DNA from: Adiantum capillus-veneris | Taxonomy: Eukaryota; Streptophyta; Polypodiopsida; Polypodiales; Pteridaceae | Direction of reading: 5' to 3' | Assembly (NCBI GenBank): GCA_014529385.2 | Contig: CM043969.1 | Coordinates: 72,318,676 to 72,382,675 of the forward strand | Length of the DNA: 64,000 nt | Shown: positions 24,574-36,700 of the stretch, in pieces | How positions within the stretch are numbered: position 1 is the first letter of the stretch | Layout of the letters: every line of letters starts with the position of its first letter | Program-made: the position numbers and the translations under genes | Notes under the pieces: generated by a model | What the model was told of the DNA's origin: nothing | What the model saw: the letters and a program-made list of their open reading frames with translations, nothing else | Databases searched by the model: none

Positions 24574-27500
24574 CCTATGGCTTCAGTAATAAGTGATAAA
24601 TCCTATTTATCCGAATGTATTTTATATTCTTATGCGCTCCCGCTTGTGACATGGAGAAAATCTTGGCGTTCTTTATCAAGTTCAGACATATTTGTCCTAT
24701 CCTCATGAGTCAACTCTTTCAAAAAGATCGAGTAAACAAACAGACTGGATTTCATTAATCTAGAAATGGCCGAAGCCGATACAATAGGGACAGACTCGCC
24801 CTTAAGTTTTATATCGAGTACAATGGTTTTGCCCTTCTCTGTGGTCAATGTTGCTTTCCTCGCCCGATAGTCGACCACGGCGTTGTTCTTGTGGTACCAG
24901 GGAATTCTCAAGAGAACATCACAACCTTCCAAAGGCATTTTGTAAAAGTCCTCATGCCCCAAATACCCCTGACAATGCAACCGAAGTTTGCCAATGACAA
25001 GTGTAATGGCTACGTCCCTGCTGCGTGCCGCTAGAACTACCTCTGCAAGTGGTTCCATCCGATTGGGAGTGATCTCGAGCGCCGCCAATTCCGGTGAAAT
25101 GAAGTTGGCCTTGGCTTCTCCACCAAAGAAGATCAAGGCTTCTTGGTCTTTCACTTTGCCCCAAGCTGGGCAGAGTTCTGTACTCTTGTCCATCGTGTTG
25201 GGATCAGTACCCACGAATTTGGAACCAGTCCTGTTTTTGTCTTGCCTTTTCTTCCACGGTCCTCAGCTGCTCTCGAACTCTTAGGCCTCTCGTCGTCCTT
25301 GTCGTTCGGTTCTTTCTGTGCCTTCTTAGGGCACTTCGCGGAGATATGCCCAGTTTCCCCGAATCCAAAGCACTTCCCCTCCTTGATGTAGCGAACCCTC
25401 TCTTGAGGAGTAAGCTTGGGTCGTGCATCCTTGTCTTTCTGTTCTGGGTTGCTCTTTCTCTTTCTACTTTCATTTTTCGATGTCTGTTTGGCTCTTTGTG
25501 TCATGATCTCATCTGTGGGGTAGGTCAGACTGCCAGAGTGAATGGCAAAATTCCATTTCGCATGACTCATCAACTCCTGAATGGAAGCTGACTTTTGTTC
25601 CAAGCAGTGATCTCGGATCTCTGTAGGAAGACCCACTCGGACTCTGCGTCCAGATGCTCCGAGTTGTGAGAGGCTTACCCGCTTATTTATAGATTACAAG
25701 GGATGCTAAAAGCAGAGCCCAAAAGCTGAAAATCAAAAGGCCTGTAAAAATTAAGCAAGAGCTTTCTTTTTCTGTCTCAAGCCATATTTGGCATAATAAA
25801 AGGAAAGCTTTTTTTAAACAAAAGCTCTCTCTCTCTAACTCTCAATTTGCGCAGAATAAAGCAATGCCCAAAAGCTGCGCCAGCTTCCGTGATTTGCGGG
25901 CGTCTGTACAGCTGCCACGTGGCATCTTTTCCGCAAATTGCAAGCCTGTCCGTACTGCAATGCCATGTCAGCATTTCCAGCCCGCCATTGCTAGAGAGTG
26001 TGTGTGTGTACTGGGCAGCCATGTCATAGGTTTGTGACATTGATCGTGTCTCTTGTCTACAAGTTGTCTCCCATCTGTATCCACTAATGTGAGGCATAGA
26101 CTGCCCAGGGGCCTGAGGTGTCTCAGAGAGAGAGAGACTTATATTAAACGTCTTCAAAAGGCCAAAATGACCTATGAGACCAAATTGATACAATCCTCGT
26201 GGATCTAATCCAATGTTTGGGTACAAAAATAAAAATGAAAAGAAGTAAAGTGAAAGACTAAAATCATCATCATCATTATTAACATCATCATCAGTGCCCG
26301 AGGATGCCCAATTGGCGGAGTTCCGCTTCTAGATGCATTGGCCCCAAAGATTGGCACCCCTTTTGGTATGTCTTTCTTTATTGCTTCACAACAGGTACAC
26401 TAGTCGGGCTCTGCTCAGCTTCCACCAACTTGGAATGCCAGAGTGAACTCCTAGATACAATATATATAGGCCACTGGCCTCGAAAAGCGGTCTTCCAAGT
26501 CAAAATCTGGCGTCAAAGAACTACTTGGGCAAATCTTGGGCTGTCTTTACAAACTGCCACGTTAGCAAACTTCCCCATTCGGCAGGCTGCAGATGCCACA
26601 TCAGAAGGTCAGCGTAAATTCCGGGCTGTCTGTACTGCTATGCCATATCAGCAGCTTTATGCAAATTTAGGGTTTTTGAGTTTTTTGTGATTTGGTCCCT
26701 TGCAGGTTATGTCCTCTAACAGGGGGTCCCTTAGGGGCCCAACCATGCCACATCAGCAACTCGTGACACCAGCTTATTGGCATAGATCGTTTTGTTTGGG
26801 TGACCTCCTCGGTGCGGAGGGGCTCCACAACCATTTAAACAGCCTTCTCCTTCTCAGACCATGTGCGAGTTTTGTTGGTTATCAAGGAGGGTAGAAGAAA
26901 GGCGAGCGGTGTACTCCAGATTCTTGAAAGTATGTTGTTGGAGGAGAGTCTGAATGGGACAGTGGGGAGATTTGGCAGAGAGCTATGTGCATGGAGGATA
27001 ATGCAAGGCAGTGGCAGGGATAACCGAACTGAGTGGGGCTGTCATGGGTATTGCCCATGCCTGTGTGTTCAAGATTTAGGCGTAAGATGGGATGTTTGAG
27101 GCGGGGCTTGGCTTTAGAGGATGCAACGGAGATAGCCAGAGAAAACGTGGAGAGACGCTCAGTTTGGACATGCTAGATAGGAGAGCTATAGCTTGAGGAG
27201 CACGGACATGGTTTTTCTTTTCTAGATAAACATCTTGATGGACTCATGTCGGTCATTGAGTTACAGGGGAGTTTTTTTGAGGTCACTGGCCCTAGACACT
27301 CCTCCTCTGAGGTTCATCAGTTTCAGAGGCAGGATTGCTCTTTCATCTAAGAGCGGAGAGAGATAGCCACAGCTTTCTATAGTGACCTTCTTTCAGCAGA
27401 GAAGCCTTCAAAGGGAAGGGAGGCTTGTCATTTGTTGGGCTCATGTCATAGGCAAAGGGTCATAGATGTATGTGTGTTGAATTGGCAAGGCCCAATTCAC

Positions 27501-30500
27501 TATGATCTTTAAGATTATCTGTTGTAAAATCGCACTGCCACATGATGTCGGCAAAACAGAATTGGGAGCTACATCAGTTATGGTTGAGGCACTTACTCAG
27601 AACCTTACAGACATGGCTTGTGGAGCTGCCAAGTCATTTCTAGCTAGATAGGGCTCGAGTCATCTCGACAGCTAGCCATTGTGGTATACCCTAGACATTA
27701 GTATGCACAGATGTCAGCTTGGTTTTAGTTTTAGCTGCATTCCTGTCCAACATTTCAATACTCCTTGGGCACATGATCGCTCTCATTCACTCGCTTAAAG
27801 ATCAACTGGATTATCAGACAGGTCAGCCTGCAGACTGATACAGGGAGGACATGGGAGGATGGAGGAGAAAACCGCTTTTAACAAAGAGCATTTTCTTTAC
27901 ATTATAAAAATAGATTATCGTGTGGCCAAAATACATGGATTCATACCTCTTTCACGAGCTTCAATGTGTCATAAAACAGCTTTGCACCTCCTCCCATCAA
28001 TTGTAGATAAAGACAGGTAGATTTCCTTCGTTCCTCTGGAGCAGTGAATATGCGAACGATGCGACTGAGCCAGAGACAGAGGAGCATCACATATATTGAT
28101 GCCCAGTGTATTATGAGATAGAAGGACTATTTCCTTTTCTCTTCAGAGAGGGCTTTGGGACTCTGTCTAGGGTAATGGATTACAATGAGCAGAGATACCT
28201 AGGGTCTTTCTTGCTACAGTTACTCAGGCACAGCCATGGGCTTTATTATTGATTTTGACACACTGTTCAGAGGACCTGTTCAGGGGCAGGTGGCAGATTT
28301 CATCCAGAGCCGCTAGGACAGGTTGCTTTTGAATACATGGGACTCTCCTGTTGATGTGCGCGTGTGCGTGCGGAGGTGTGCAAGAGAGGGGGAGAAGAGA
28401 TATGGGGAAGGGGGAGATGCACAAGCAGCCACTGTGTGGGTTAGTGGAGAAGAAAGAGAAGAGCAGTCGACTCTTCCTCTTTCTCTCGCTATATTGAATA
28501 GGGGAAATTAAAGTGTACAAGGGTGGTTTCCCACGGCCACCTGGCCTACACCCCAACAACCTCCCACTTGAAGGTCATGGTGGCCAATAGTGGCATTAGT
28601 ATAGTTAGTCTATACAAAATTGATGAAGCATTGCCGAGGCTTCATCCTACACCCATAAGTTCTATACAATGTGTAAATCGCTCCGAGGCTAGGCTCTTTG
28701 TGAGAGCATCTGCGGGGTTGTCGTCAGTGTGAACCTTGACAAGCTCGATACGCTTGCCAGCCAATGCATCTCGTATGACATGGTATCTGACCTCTATGTG
28801 TTTCGACTTTGAGTGAAACACTGGATTCTTTGCCAAGGCAATGGCACTCTGACTATCACAATGTAGTACTGGAACCTCGTGAATGCCCAAATCTCCCACT
28901 AGACGAGCCAACCATATGGCTTCCTTGCTGGCGTCAGACGCAGCAACATATTCTGCCTCAGTGGTAGATGAAGACGTGCAATCTTGGAGACACGATCTCC
29001 AAGAGATAGCTGCTCCAGCAAACATGAATACATAGCCAGATGTGGATCTTCTACGATCCACGCAACCCGCATAATCCGCATCTGTGTAACCTACAATAGA
29101 TGCATCACTGTTTCCGAAGCGTAAACACTTGCTAGCTGTACCTTTCAAATATCTGAGGATTTTCTTCACTGCTTCCCAATGCTTCTTGCCAGGGTTTGCC
29201 ATGTACCTACTAACCACTCCCACTGCATGTGCAATGTCTGGTCTTGTGGCTACCATAGCGTACATCAAACTGCCAACTGCTGAAGAATATGATACTTTCA
29301 CCATTTCCTCTTTCTCAGCCACTGTCTTGGGAGAGTCTTCCTTGCTAAGTTTGGAGTATGCTTGCATTGGGGTACTCAATGACTTCCCCCCCTGCATACT
29401 AAAACGTTGCAAGACTTTGTGAATGTACTTTTCTTGAGATAATTCAAGAATTCCACGTTGCCTGTCTCTCTTGATGTGCATACCAAGAAAGTGATTGGCA
29501 TCTCCCAAATCCTTCATGGAAAACTGAGTGCTTATCATCTTTTTCAGCTGATTGATTTCATCAATTGATTTGCCTGCGATAAGAATATCATCTACATACA
29601 AGATAAAGATGATTAAAGAACCATCGTTCAACCTTTTTGTGTATAAGCAGTGATCCTCTTGACTTCTAATGTAACCCTGAGACTGCATGAATTTGTCGAA
29701 TTTTTGATACCATTGCCTTGAACCTTGCTTGAGGCCATAGAGTGCCTTTTTAAGTCTACAAACCAATTCTGTCCTCGTTGGTTTTTGGGTTTCACATACA
29801 AAGCCCTCTGGTTGTTTCATGTAGACGTCTTCATCTAGATCCTCGTGAAGAAATGCTGTGTTCACATCCATTTGGACAAGTTCTATGTCCTTGATAGCAA
29901 CCAAGCCAAGCACGGTGCGAAGTGTAGTCATCTTAACTATTGGAGAGAAAATCTCATCAAAATCCACACCTTTTTGCTGCTTGAAACCCTTGGCAACTAG
30001 ACGAGCCTTGTATCTAGGCTCGGGATCTTCCACTGTATACTTCTTCTTGTATACCCACTTGCAAGGTAAAGCATTTTTGCCTTTTGGTAATTCAACCAAA
30101 TCCCATGTCTCATTAGCCACAATCGAATTGTATTCTGATTGCATAGCCTGCTCCCACTTAACACTATCCTCCATTTGTATAGCTTCTTTGTAGCAGGTTG
30201 GCTCTCCACTGTCAGTGACCAAAATGTGGTGTATACCCGGCTCAAACCGCTTGGGTGCACGTGATACTCTCTCAGAGCGTCTGAGTGCCTGACTGCTGGA
30301 TTCTGCTCTCTCCGGAGCAATAGTAGTATCTTGCACTTGAGGAGTAGGTGCGACACTACTAAACTGAGTTGGTTCGGAGGCTACATCCTCAAAACGAACA
30401 CGTCTGTACTCAACATCTTTGATGGGCTTCTTGTGCATTTTTTATTCATTGAAAATTACATGTGAGCTACGAATGACTTTGTTTGATTCTGGGTGCCAGA

Positions 30501-33500
30501 GACGATATCCCATCTCTCCGTTTGCACCATAGCAAATAAAGATGCATTTGTGTGATCTGGGATCTAACTTCCGACGAAGTTCTTTGGGCACATGTGCATA
30601 TGCTTCACATCCAAAGACACGTAAATGCTCATGGCTTGGCCTTTTGCCAGTCCATAATTCCTCTGGAATTTTGAAATTCAAAGGAGAACTTGGTGACCTG
30701 TTGATGATGTGCACTGCTGTCAGAACAGCTTCCCCCCAAAATTCGGGAGTAAGCTTCGCCATAGACATCATAGAGACAACTCGCTCTTGAATCGTACGAT
30801 TCATTCTTTCAGCTATCCCATTTTGTGCAGGTGTGTATGGAGCAATAAATTGCCGCCGAATGCCTCTTCTATTGCAAAAATCCTTGAACTCTGTGGAGAC
30901 GTATTCTCCACCATTGTCCGTGCGAAAAGCTTTGAGCTTTGTTCCTGATTGGTTCTCAACCATTGCGAGGAATTTTTGGAATGTCGAAAAAACTTCTTCC
31001 TTACGCTTAAGGAGATACACCCACACCTTTCTGGTAGAATCATCTATGAACGTGAGAAAGTAGTTCGCCCCCCCTAGAGTTTTATGTGGCATTGGACCAC
31101 ACAAATCACTGTGCACCAAGTCTAGAGGTTCGCCTAGTTTCTTATTCAATGGCGAAGATGTCAATCTAGTCTGTTTGCCATACAGACAATGCTCACACAA
31201 TGGAAAGTTCGTGTAATCTAACATAGGTAAGTAGCCAAAACGCTGAAGTGTTTTCATTCTCTTTTGGCTAATATGGCCTAGCCGGCTATGCTACAACTCA
31301 GGAGACGGCAGCTCGGCAACATAGATAGAGTGTTCGTTGACACTCGAAACAAACAAAGAGTACAGGGATCCGTTTTTATTGCCTTTCATCATGATAAGGT
31401 TGTTCTTGCGGATCATCCAAGAACGATTACCAAAAACTGTAGTGTAGCCAAGATCATCCAATTGCCCTATAGAAAGCAAGCTTTTCGTAAGCTTGGGCAC
31501 ATGTCTGACATTCTGCAGCACAAAAGTAGTGCCATTATGCATCCGAAGTTTCACATCACCAATGCCAATAATGTCAAGCTCATAGGAATCACCAAGCTTG
31601 ACTATTCCATGCATGGATGCATAAGAGGAAAACCACTCTCTATGCGGTGTGACATGAAAACTTGCACCAGAATCAAGGATCCAATTCTGTGCATAACCCT
31701 CATCCTGTGCAACCAAAGCATCTGGAGTGAGATCTGAAGTGAAAATGAGAACATCTGAGGCATCTTCTGTCACCTCGGGATGAATCTCTGTGGGCATAAT
31801 GAGCATCACTGGAGGAGGAGCATCCTCTACTGCAGTGATAGGTATGGAAGACTCAACAATATTGAGCTCCTCAATCTTTACTGTACTTTTGCCTTTGCCA
31901 GAATTATCCTTTTGCATGTTTTTCTGATCTCTTAGGAAACTGCGACAATCCTTTTTGTAATGACCCTTCTTGTGACAATTGGTATCACTCCGATTTTGAC
32001 ATCGTCACTCGACTTCGACGTCTGCACACCGAGTCCGACGAGCATTAGCGTTTTACGGCTACCCACTTCCGCCCGGCGGCGGAAGGCGACATCGGCATCG
32101 ACACTGCTCATGCGCACCGGCTCGACACTGCACATTACGGTGGATCTCCGACATCCGACCCAGACACCAGGCGTTTTCCCAGGACGAGCGCGTTCCTGCG
32201 ATCGATGACCGTGCTTGCGACATGCGCGGGTGAGGTACCTCTATCATAGAGGAGTGGCACCCGGCATCGGCACTGAGCGCACTGATCGCACAATACGACA
32301 CAGTTTACGGATACGACACCTTTGGCGGCTATTTGACTAGCATATTTCTGCCCGGCGGCAAAAATCGGCACATAGCGACACCGACACGCAGGTTACAGGC
32401 TACAGGGGGGGTTTTCAACCCATTCACTCACAGCTTCTCCAGGTTACCAGACACAGCGCTTTGACGATTTGGCAGTCATTTTGACAGCAGATTCTCTGCG
32501 GACACATGCGTTCACAGATGCATTTTGTTGTGCGCACACATAGTGCTACTGAGCTCTTTTGAGAGCAGATATCCCCGCAGGGATCACTTTCACTGCATGC
32601 AGCAGTTCTTGGCACCTGTTTGAGCGCGGTTTTACTCATGTTCGTTGAGTTACGGACACTGTCCGTTGTACTACGTGTGGAGCCATTTTTGGCTATTTTG
32701 GCAGTTTTTCTCGGCCGTTTCTGAGACTCGGACCGGAAGATCCCTTTCTGAGACTGTGGCTGGTCCATTTGTGTCTGCATTAGCCTTTTGGAGGGTCGAT
32801 AGCGTGAGGTTTTCTTTGAGCTGGGGTGTGCTCGAATGTTGAGACACCTTGGGTGATACAGGTAGCTGGAGTTCCCCTTTACGGTACCCTCGCCATAGGA
32901 TATGTATCTGGACGGTTATTTATGCTTTTGACGCCGAGTTGACACTCACATAGCAGTGGTTTTGTGTAGCAGATGCCCAGTTAGTGCAGTTGGCACATTT
33001 ATATGCATTTTGAGTTGAGTTTTGACTCCTCATACAAAGGAGAGATGAGACTCTGGTATCTCGCTCTCACTCGGTCACTCGCTCTGTGTGTTGCTTGGGC
33101 TCGCTTACAAGCACGGTGTCAAGCTCGCCTTTTTTTTTTTTTTTGGGTTTTTTTTTTTGTTCGAGAAAGTATCTTCCAATCTCTTAATCAAGCTGTCTCT
33201 TTCTCTCTTACAACTGCAGAAACTTTCTTTTCACGAGCTCGAGGAGAGGAGTCGGGGGATTCGGTCGCAGGCTCGATGGGAATGAGCCCTTGCACACACA
33301 CTATTGTGGGAGTGTGAAATTAAAAAAAAATCGATGCTCTCTGTCGAAAGCTGCCTGCAGTCGTTTGCTCGCGCTAGTTCCTGTTTAGTGTTGCAGCTCG
33401 TTCAAGGCCAAGCATACACACAGTGAGTTGTGTGTGTTCTATACACAACACCAAGCAAGTGCCAATGTCCTGCTCGAATTGTTTGCTCGATTGCCCGCTG

Positions 33501-33763
33501 CAGCACCCCGAATGTGCTCGATGCCAGTAGCGCTGCTTGATTTTGGTGCTTACACACACAGTGTGTGTGTGTGTGTGTGTGTAAGCTCTACTGGCTTTCG
33601 ATTCAGGTGGACTGCTTCTGCTCGGTTCCACCTACCTTTGCTCGCAATTCCTTGCTCAGAAATCTGTGAACTGGCAGCGCTGCCTACTGCACTCAGGTCC
33701 TTGAAGCTCCAATGCTGCAGCCGATTCCTTCTTTTCATCCGATTCACTGCCGCCCTTGATGCT

Positions 33764-33794
<31 letters not shown>

Positions 33795-36700
33795 ATCACA
33801 CACACAAGCAAAAGAAAATTCTTTGCGGTATTGACCTACCCGGGCTCCAATCTCATTTGTCTGCCTGCTGCCCGATGTTGCCGATTTCTCTGCACTCAAC
33901 TAAGGGTACTCACTGTCGACTTCTTGCTCCTTTGCCTGACTCTGCAGAGGTTGCCGAAAGCTCTCAGGCTTCTCAAAGATTCTGTTTGATTCTCTTGAGC
34001 CTGCTCTTGATTGCTCTCTTGCAAAGCCTTTGGGCTTGTGCTTTTTGTCAACCCTGGCTGCCCCGGCTTGCTTACATTCTCTCTCTTCTGAGCTTCCAAC
34101 TGCTTGAAGCTTCAAACCTCCAAGGCTTTTCTTCATACTCTGTTTTCCACAGAGATGTCGAGTCTCACTCAAAGATTCCCCCTTCTCCAAAGGAGGGCTG
34201 TGCGTGTTGGGTAGCCGGGAACCGTTGAGATCTCCCTCCGATCTTCTCCATTCAAGCCCCGATCCGTGTCCGATCTGCTGCCACCACGAAGCTCAAGCTT
34301 GAGCTCCGCCATAGAAGGTGAGCTCCGTCGCTTCCGAGTCGGCGGTCGTCGAAAAGCAGTTGTGCACGCGGTTCACCACCATAGCTCTGATACCAATTGT
34401 TGATGTGCGCGTGTGCGTGCGGAGTGTGTGCAAGAGAGGGGGAGAAGAGATATGGGGAAGGGGGAGATGCACAGGCAGCCACTGTGTGGGTTAGTGGAGA
34501 AGAAAGAGAAGAGCAGTCAACTCTTCCTCTTTCTCTCCCTATATTGAATAGGGGAAATTAAAGTGTACAAGGGTGGTTTCCCACGGCCACCTGGCCTACA
34601 CCCCAACATCTCCTTGATAGAGATACAGAGATTAGTAGATCTCTATCCCCTCTTCCCTCTTGCAGATCATGTTAATGAATGTTTATTATCACCACAGCCA
34701 GCCATTATTGAGCTGCATAGAGCAACTCCTATAATGTTCTTCACAGAGGAGGAGTTCGATGCCATGATGCAATGGCCCTTGTGAGAGTTTATATGATGGT
34801 GTCTGTAGTGACAGCCTACCCAGAAGATCAAGTTTGGGAGATTTACTACCAGCTGGCTCTATTTAGTTACTTTTTTGTTTTCATTTTTAGCATTTTACAT
34901 TATCTTTAGTTTTTGTTATATGAAAATGGTCTCATAGGTATTTTAGGCCTTTGCAGATGGTAACACATTTTTCGTTTCATATGTGCAATTATGAAGCTGT
35001 CAGACTCTGGTAGTTTTTAAAGTTTGGCATTACAAATCACAAAAGGAATCACGGGCCCTGGCCCTAGATAGACTCATGAGGCTGCTTGGATCTCAGTGAT
35101 GCATTATAATCTGGTGTTGTGGCACCAGAACATTCTAGTGCCAGCTTTGTTGCAGGATGGAGTCCAGACAGTATTGAACAAAGTTGCAGTCAGTCCTGGT
35201 ATACCTGTCAAACCGATGCTGGCAAAGTATGTATCAAGTCTTTTCAGCTTTATGGCACATATTTCTTTTTGAGGGGAATAGTCAAAGAACAGTGGAGTTC
35301 TTACCTCAAGTCTGCAATACCTTGGTCTCATAGTTACACTACTGATGGGTTGACCTTAAATCAGCACTTAATCTTTCATTGAAAGAATAAATTGCTGAGT
35401 AAATTTGTAAGTGTTTTGGTTTAGAATCCATCATGGGTAACCATGAATGCAATTGCTTGAGTGTTAGGCTTAATTGTTGCGGCAGATAGATCTTTTATCG
35501 TAGCTGACAGCAACCACAATATCATTGTTAATTGTCACATTACTGGATTACCTCTATTCTGCTTTAGTGCAGCCTGCTTGTGATCATTGAATGTTCTTGT
35601 ATGACAAATAGTATTTTCAGTGATGCCTCATCTTTTCGACATAAGAACAACATTTAACTAAATAAGCTGTGCATTTACTAATGGCTGCTGTGGCCTAAGG
35701 CTGTGTGTATAACCCTTGTTAGTGTTGAACCTGAAACTGAGAAACAAAAATGTTTACTTCAGATATCCTAATGCATAGATCTATTGTTTCCAAGAAAATC
35801 TTTGGGCAGTTCTTTTATTGTGCTGATGTGACATGCAGAATTACAAATGGAATTACTGAGGTATTCAAACGTTTCCAGGGGAAACCTTTCACTTGTGAAT
35901 ACAAGTAAGCTTTTTACGTAGACGAGGGCTTCCAATTTTGGAATGATATTTCTTTTGTAATAATTTTAGGTTCTAACTGCAAAGAGGTAGCAAAAGAGTC
36001 TTCAATCTCTGTGTATTGATGATATATCAAGCAGGTTATGTGCACAGGTATGATGGACAGCGTGCTCAAGTGCATCTTCTAAAAGATGGAACTATTAGGA
36101 TCTTTTCACGTAATTGTGAAGACACGACCTCCCGCTTCCCTGATGTGCTTGACATTGTTCGGATGGCTGTGAGGCCTGGTATTCAAGATCTCATCTTTGA
36201 TGCTGAGGTTACAGAGCATTTTCATTATAGTTTCTGCAAGTTGGAAAATTCTGTGTCACATGCAAGAATGCACCTACCTTCTGTTTCTCTATACAGATTG
36301 TCGCTGTTGATAGGGAGAATAACAACAAATTGATGGCATTTCAGCACCTTAGTACTCGAGAAAGAGGCCGCAGTGGAGCAACTGTCAGCCTTGAGAATAT
36401 CAAGGTATCCTAAAGGGGTGTATGTACTTAGTTGACAGCTTAGTTTGTCACGTTGCCATATGCTCTTTATAGGGCCTTTTGACAAGTTTAGTCGACCTCA
36501 AGGGTGCTTCAACAACGGTCACTAGTAATTGGCAGTATTCCTAGTGCACGCATGACTTGCATGGATCACGTTATGCTTGCTCTACTGTAGCTTGTTCCAT
36601 TGTGCAAGCACGACTCACATATGCTTGCATGTATCCCATTGTGCTTGTATACAATAGGTCTTGCTCTTTGTAGTATACTATTGGTTTGCTTTCTTACTCG

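Larger units (their letters stand above)
22349..24651 (+). repeat. 2.3-kb solo LTR inside the Gypsy, duplication TGGAG
   Basis: TGTTGCTAAATTGAC...GCTTGTGACA flanked by TGGAG at 22344-22348 and 24652-24656, between the protease and RT parts of the Gypsy. It holds long CT tracts (23,087-23,141; 24,171-24,224; 24,501-24,548), a C tract and a LINE 3' end. AATAAAGATAC followed by a G tract and CATCTTTTGGTCCCCA (24,100-24,165) matches the module in the solo LTRs at 2,457 and 5,433, so these belong to one superfamily. Confidence 0.82.
18358..26039 (-). mobile_element. Ty3/Gypsy chromovirus, broken, with a solo LTR inside
   Basis: The left LTR is 18358-18929. The right LTR is recognisable at about 25,640-26,039. 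The flank TTGAT (18353-18357 and 26040-26044) marks the insertion in a LINE. On the minus strand the parts in order are a gag zinc knuckle [15 protein letters not shown] (about 25,260), protease-region sequence (24,660-25,214), RT with [18 protein letters not shown] (about 21,700-22,340), RNase H (21,131-21,700), an integrase zinc-binding region (20,614-20,850), integrase core [20 protein letters not shown] (20,083-20,601), and a C-terminal chromodomain ending in WMEEEDL (19,537-19,998). A polypurine run AAGAGGAGGG lies next to the left LTR. A fossil with several breaks. The chromodomain places it among chromoviruses. Confidence 0.88.
17390..26136 (-). mobile_element. LINE endonuclease region, split by a Gypsy element
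   Basis: The minus frame at 17,517-18,167 has [32 protein letters not shown] and [14 protein letters not shown], an EEP endonuclease of a non-LTR element. Its N-terminal side continues right to 18,357 (GLRRSGNV-like, with frame changes). Beyond the Gypsy it resumes at 26,040-26,136 ([17 protein letters not shown]). The family differs from the zf-RVT LINE in the first giant intron. 5' and 3' parts are missing, so this is a dead fragment. Confidence 0.7.
28349..34608 (-). mobile_element. Ty1/Copia element, fairly young, broken
   Basis: LTRs at 28349-28558 and 34398-34608 are TGTTGATGTGCGCG...CCCCAACA, with a perfect TCTCC duplication (28344-28348, 34609-34613). By eye the LTRs differ at about five of 210 positions, which points to a recent insertion. 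On the minus strand the primer site TGGTATCAGAGC lies next to the right LTR. Parts include a zinc knuckle [11 protein letters not shown] (about 31,950), protease [18 protein letters not shown] (about 31,650), integrase [19 protein letters not shown], and RT/RNase H of about 600 residues (28,642-30,438) with [18 protein letters not shown] and [18 protein letters not shown] polypurine run AGTGGGAGG adjoins the left LTR. A fossil with about three or more breaks. The 2.4-kb stretch next to the 5' LTR has no readable gag. Confidence 0.9.
26770..34985 (+). mobile_element. LINE on the + strand, decayed, split by a Copia
   Basis: Left of the Copia the + strand reads [16 protein letters not shown] (27,360-27,410, the link before an RT) and [20 protein letters not shown] with [20 protein letters not shown] (28,095-28,235, a C-terminal zinc-binding region). 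Right of it, 34,620-34,784 gives [35 protein letters not shown] and [12 protein letters not shown] with a stop. A 3' UTR with GGTCTCATAGGTATTTTAGGCC follows, as in the other LINE copies. The TCTCC duplication of the Copia falls within it. Most of the RT is gone; dead. Confidence 0.65.

Noticed and set aside
26305-26773. A complete Gypsy solo LTR with target duplication
   Set aside because: The LTR likeness is real, but the flanks on the two sides do not match, so I keep it only as a divergent LTR piece.
33428-34228. Open + strand frame of 266 residues
   Set aside because: It lies in the non-coding leader of a Copia, is Ser/Leu/Cys-rich with VCVCVC runs from a GT tract, and matches no family I know. 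A chance frame.
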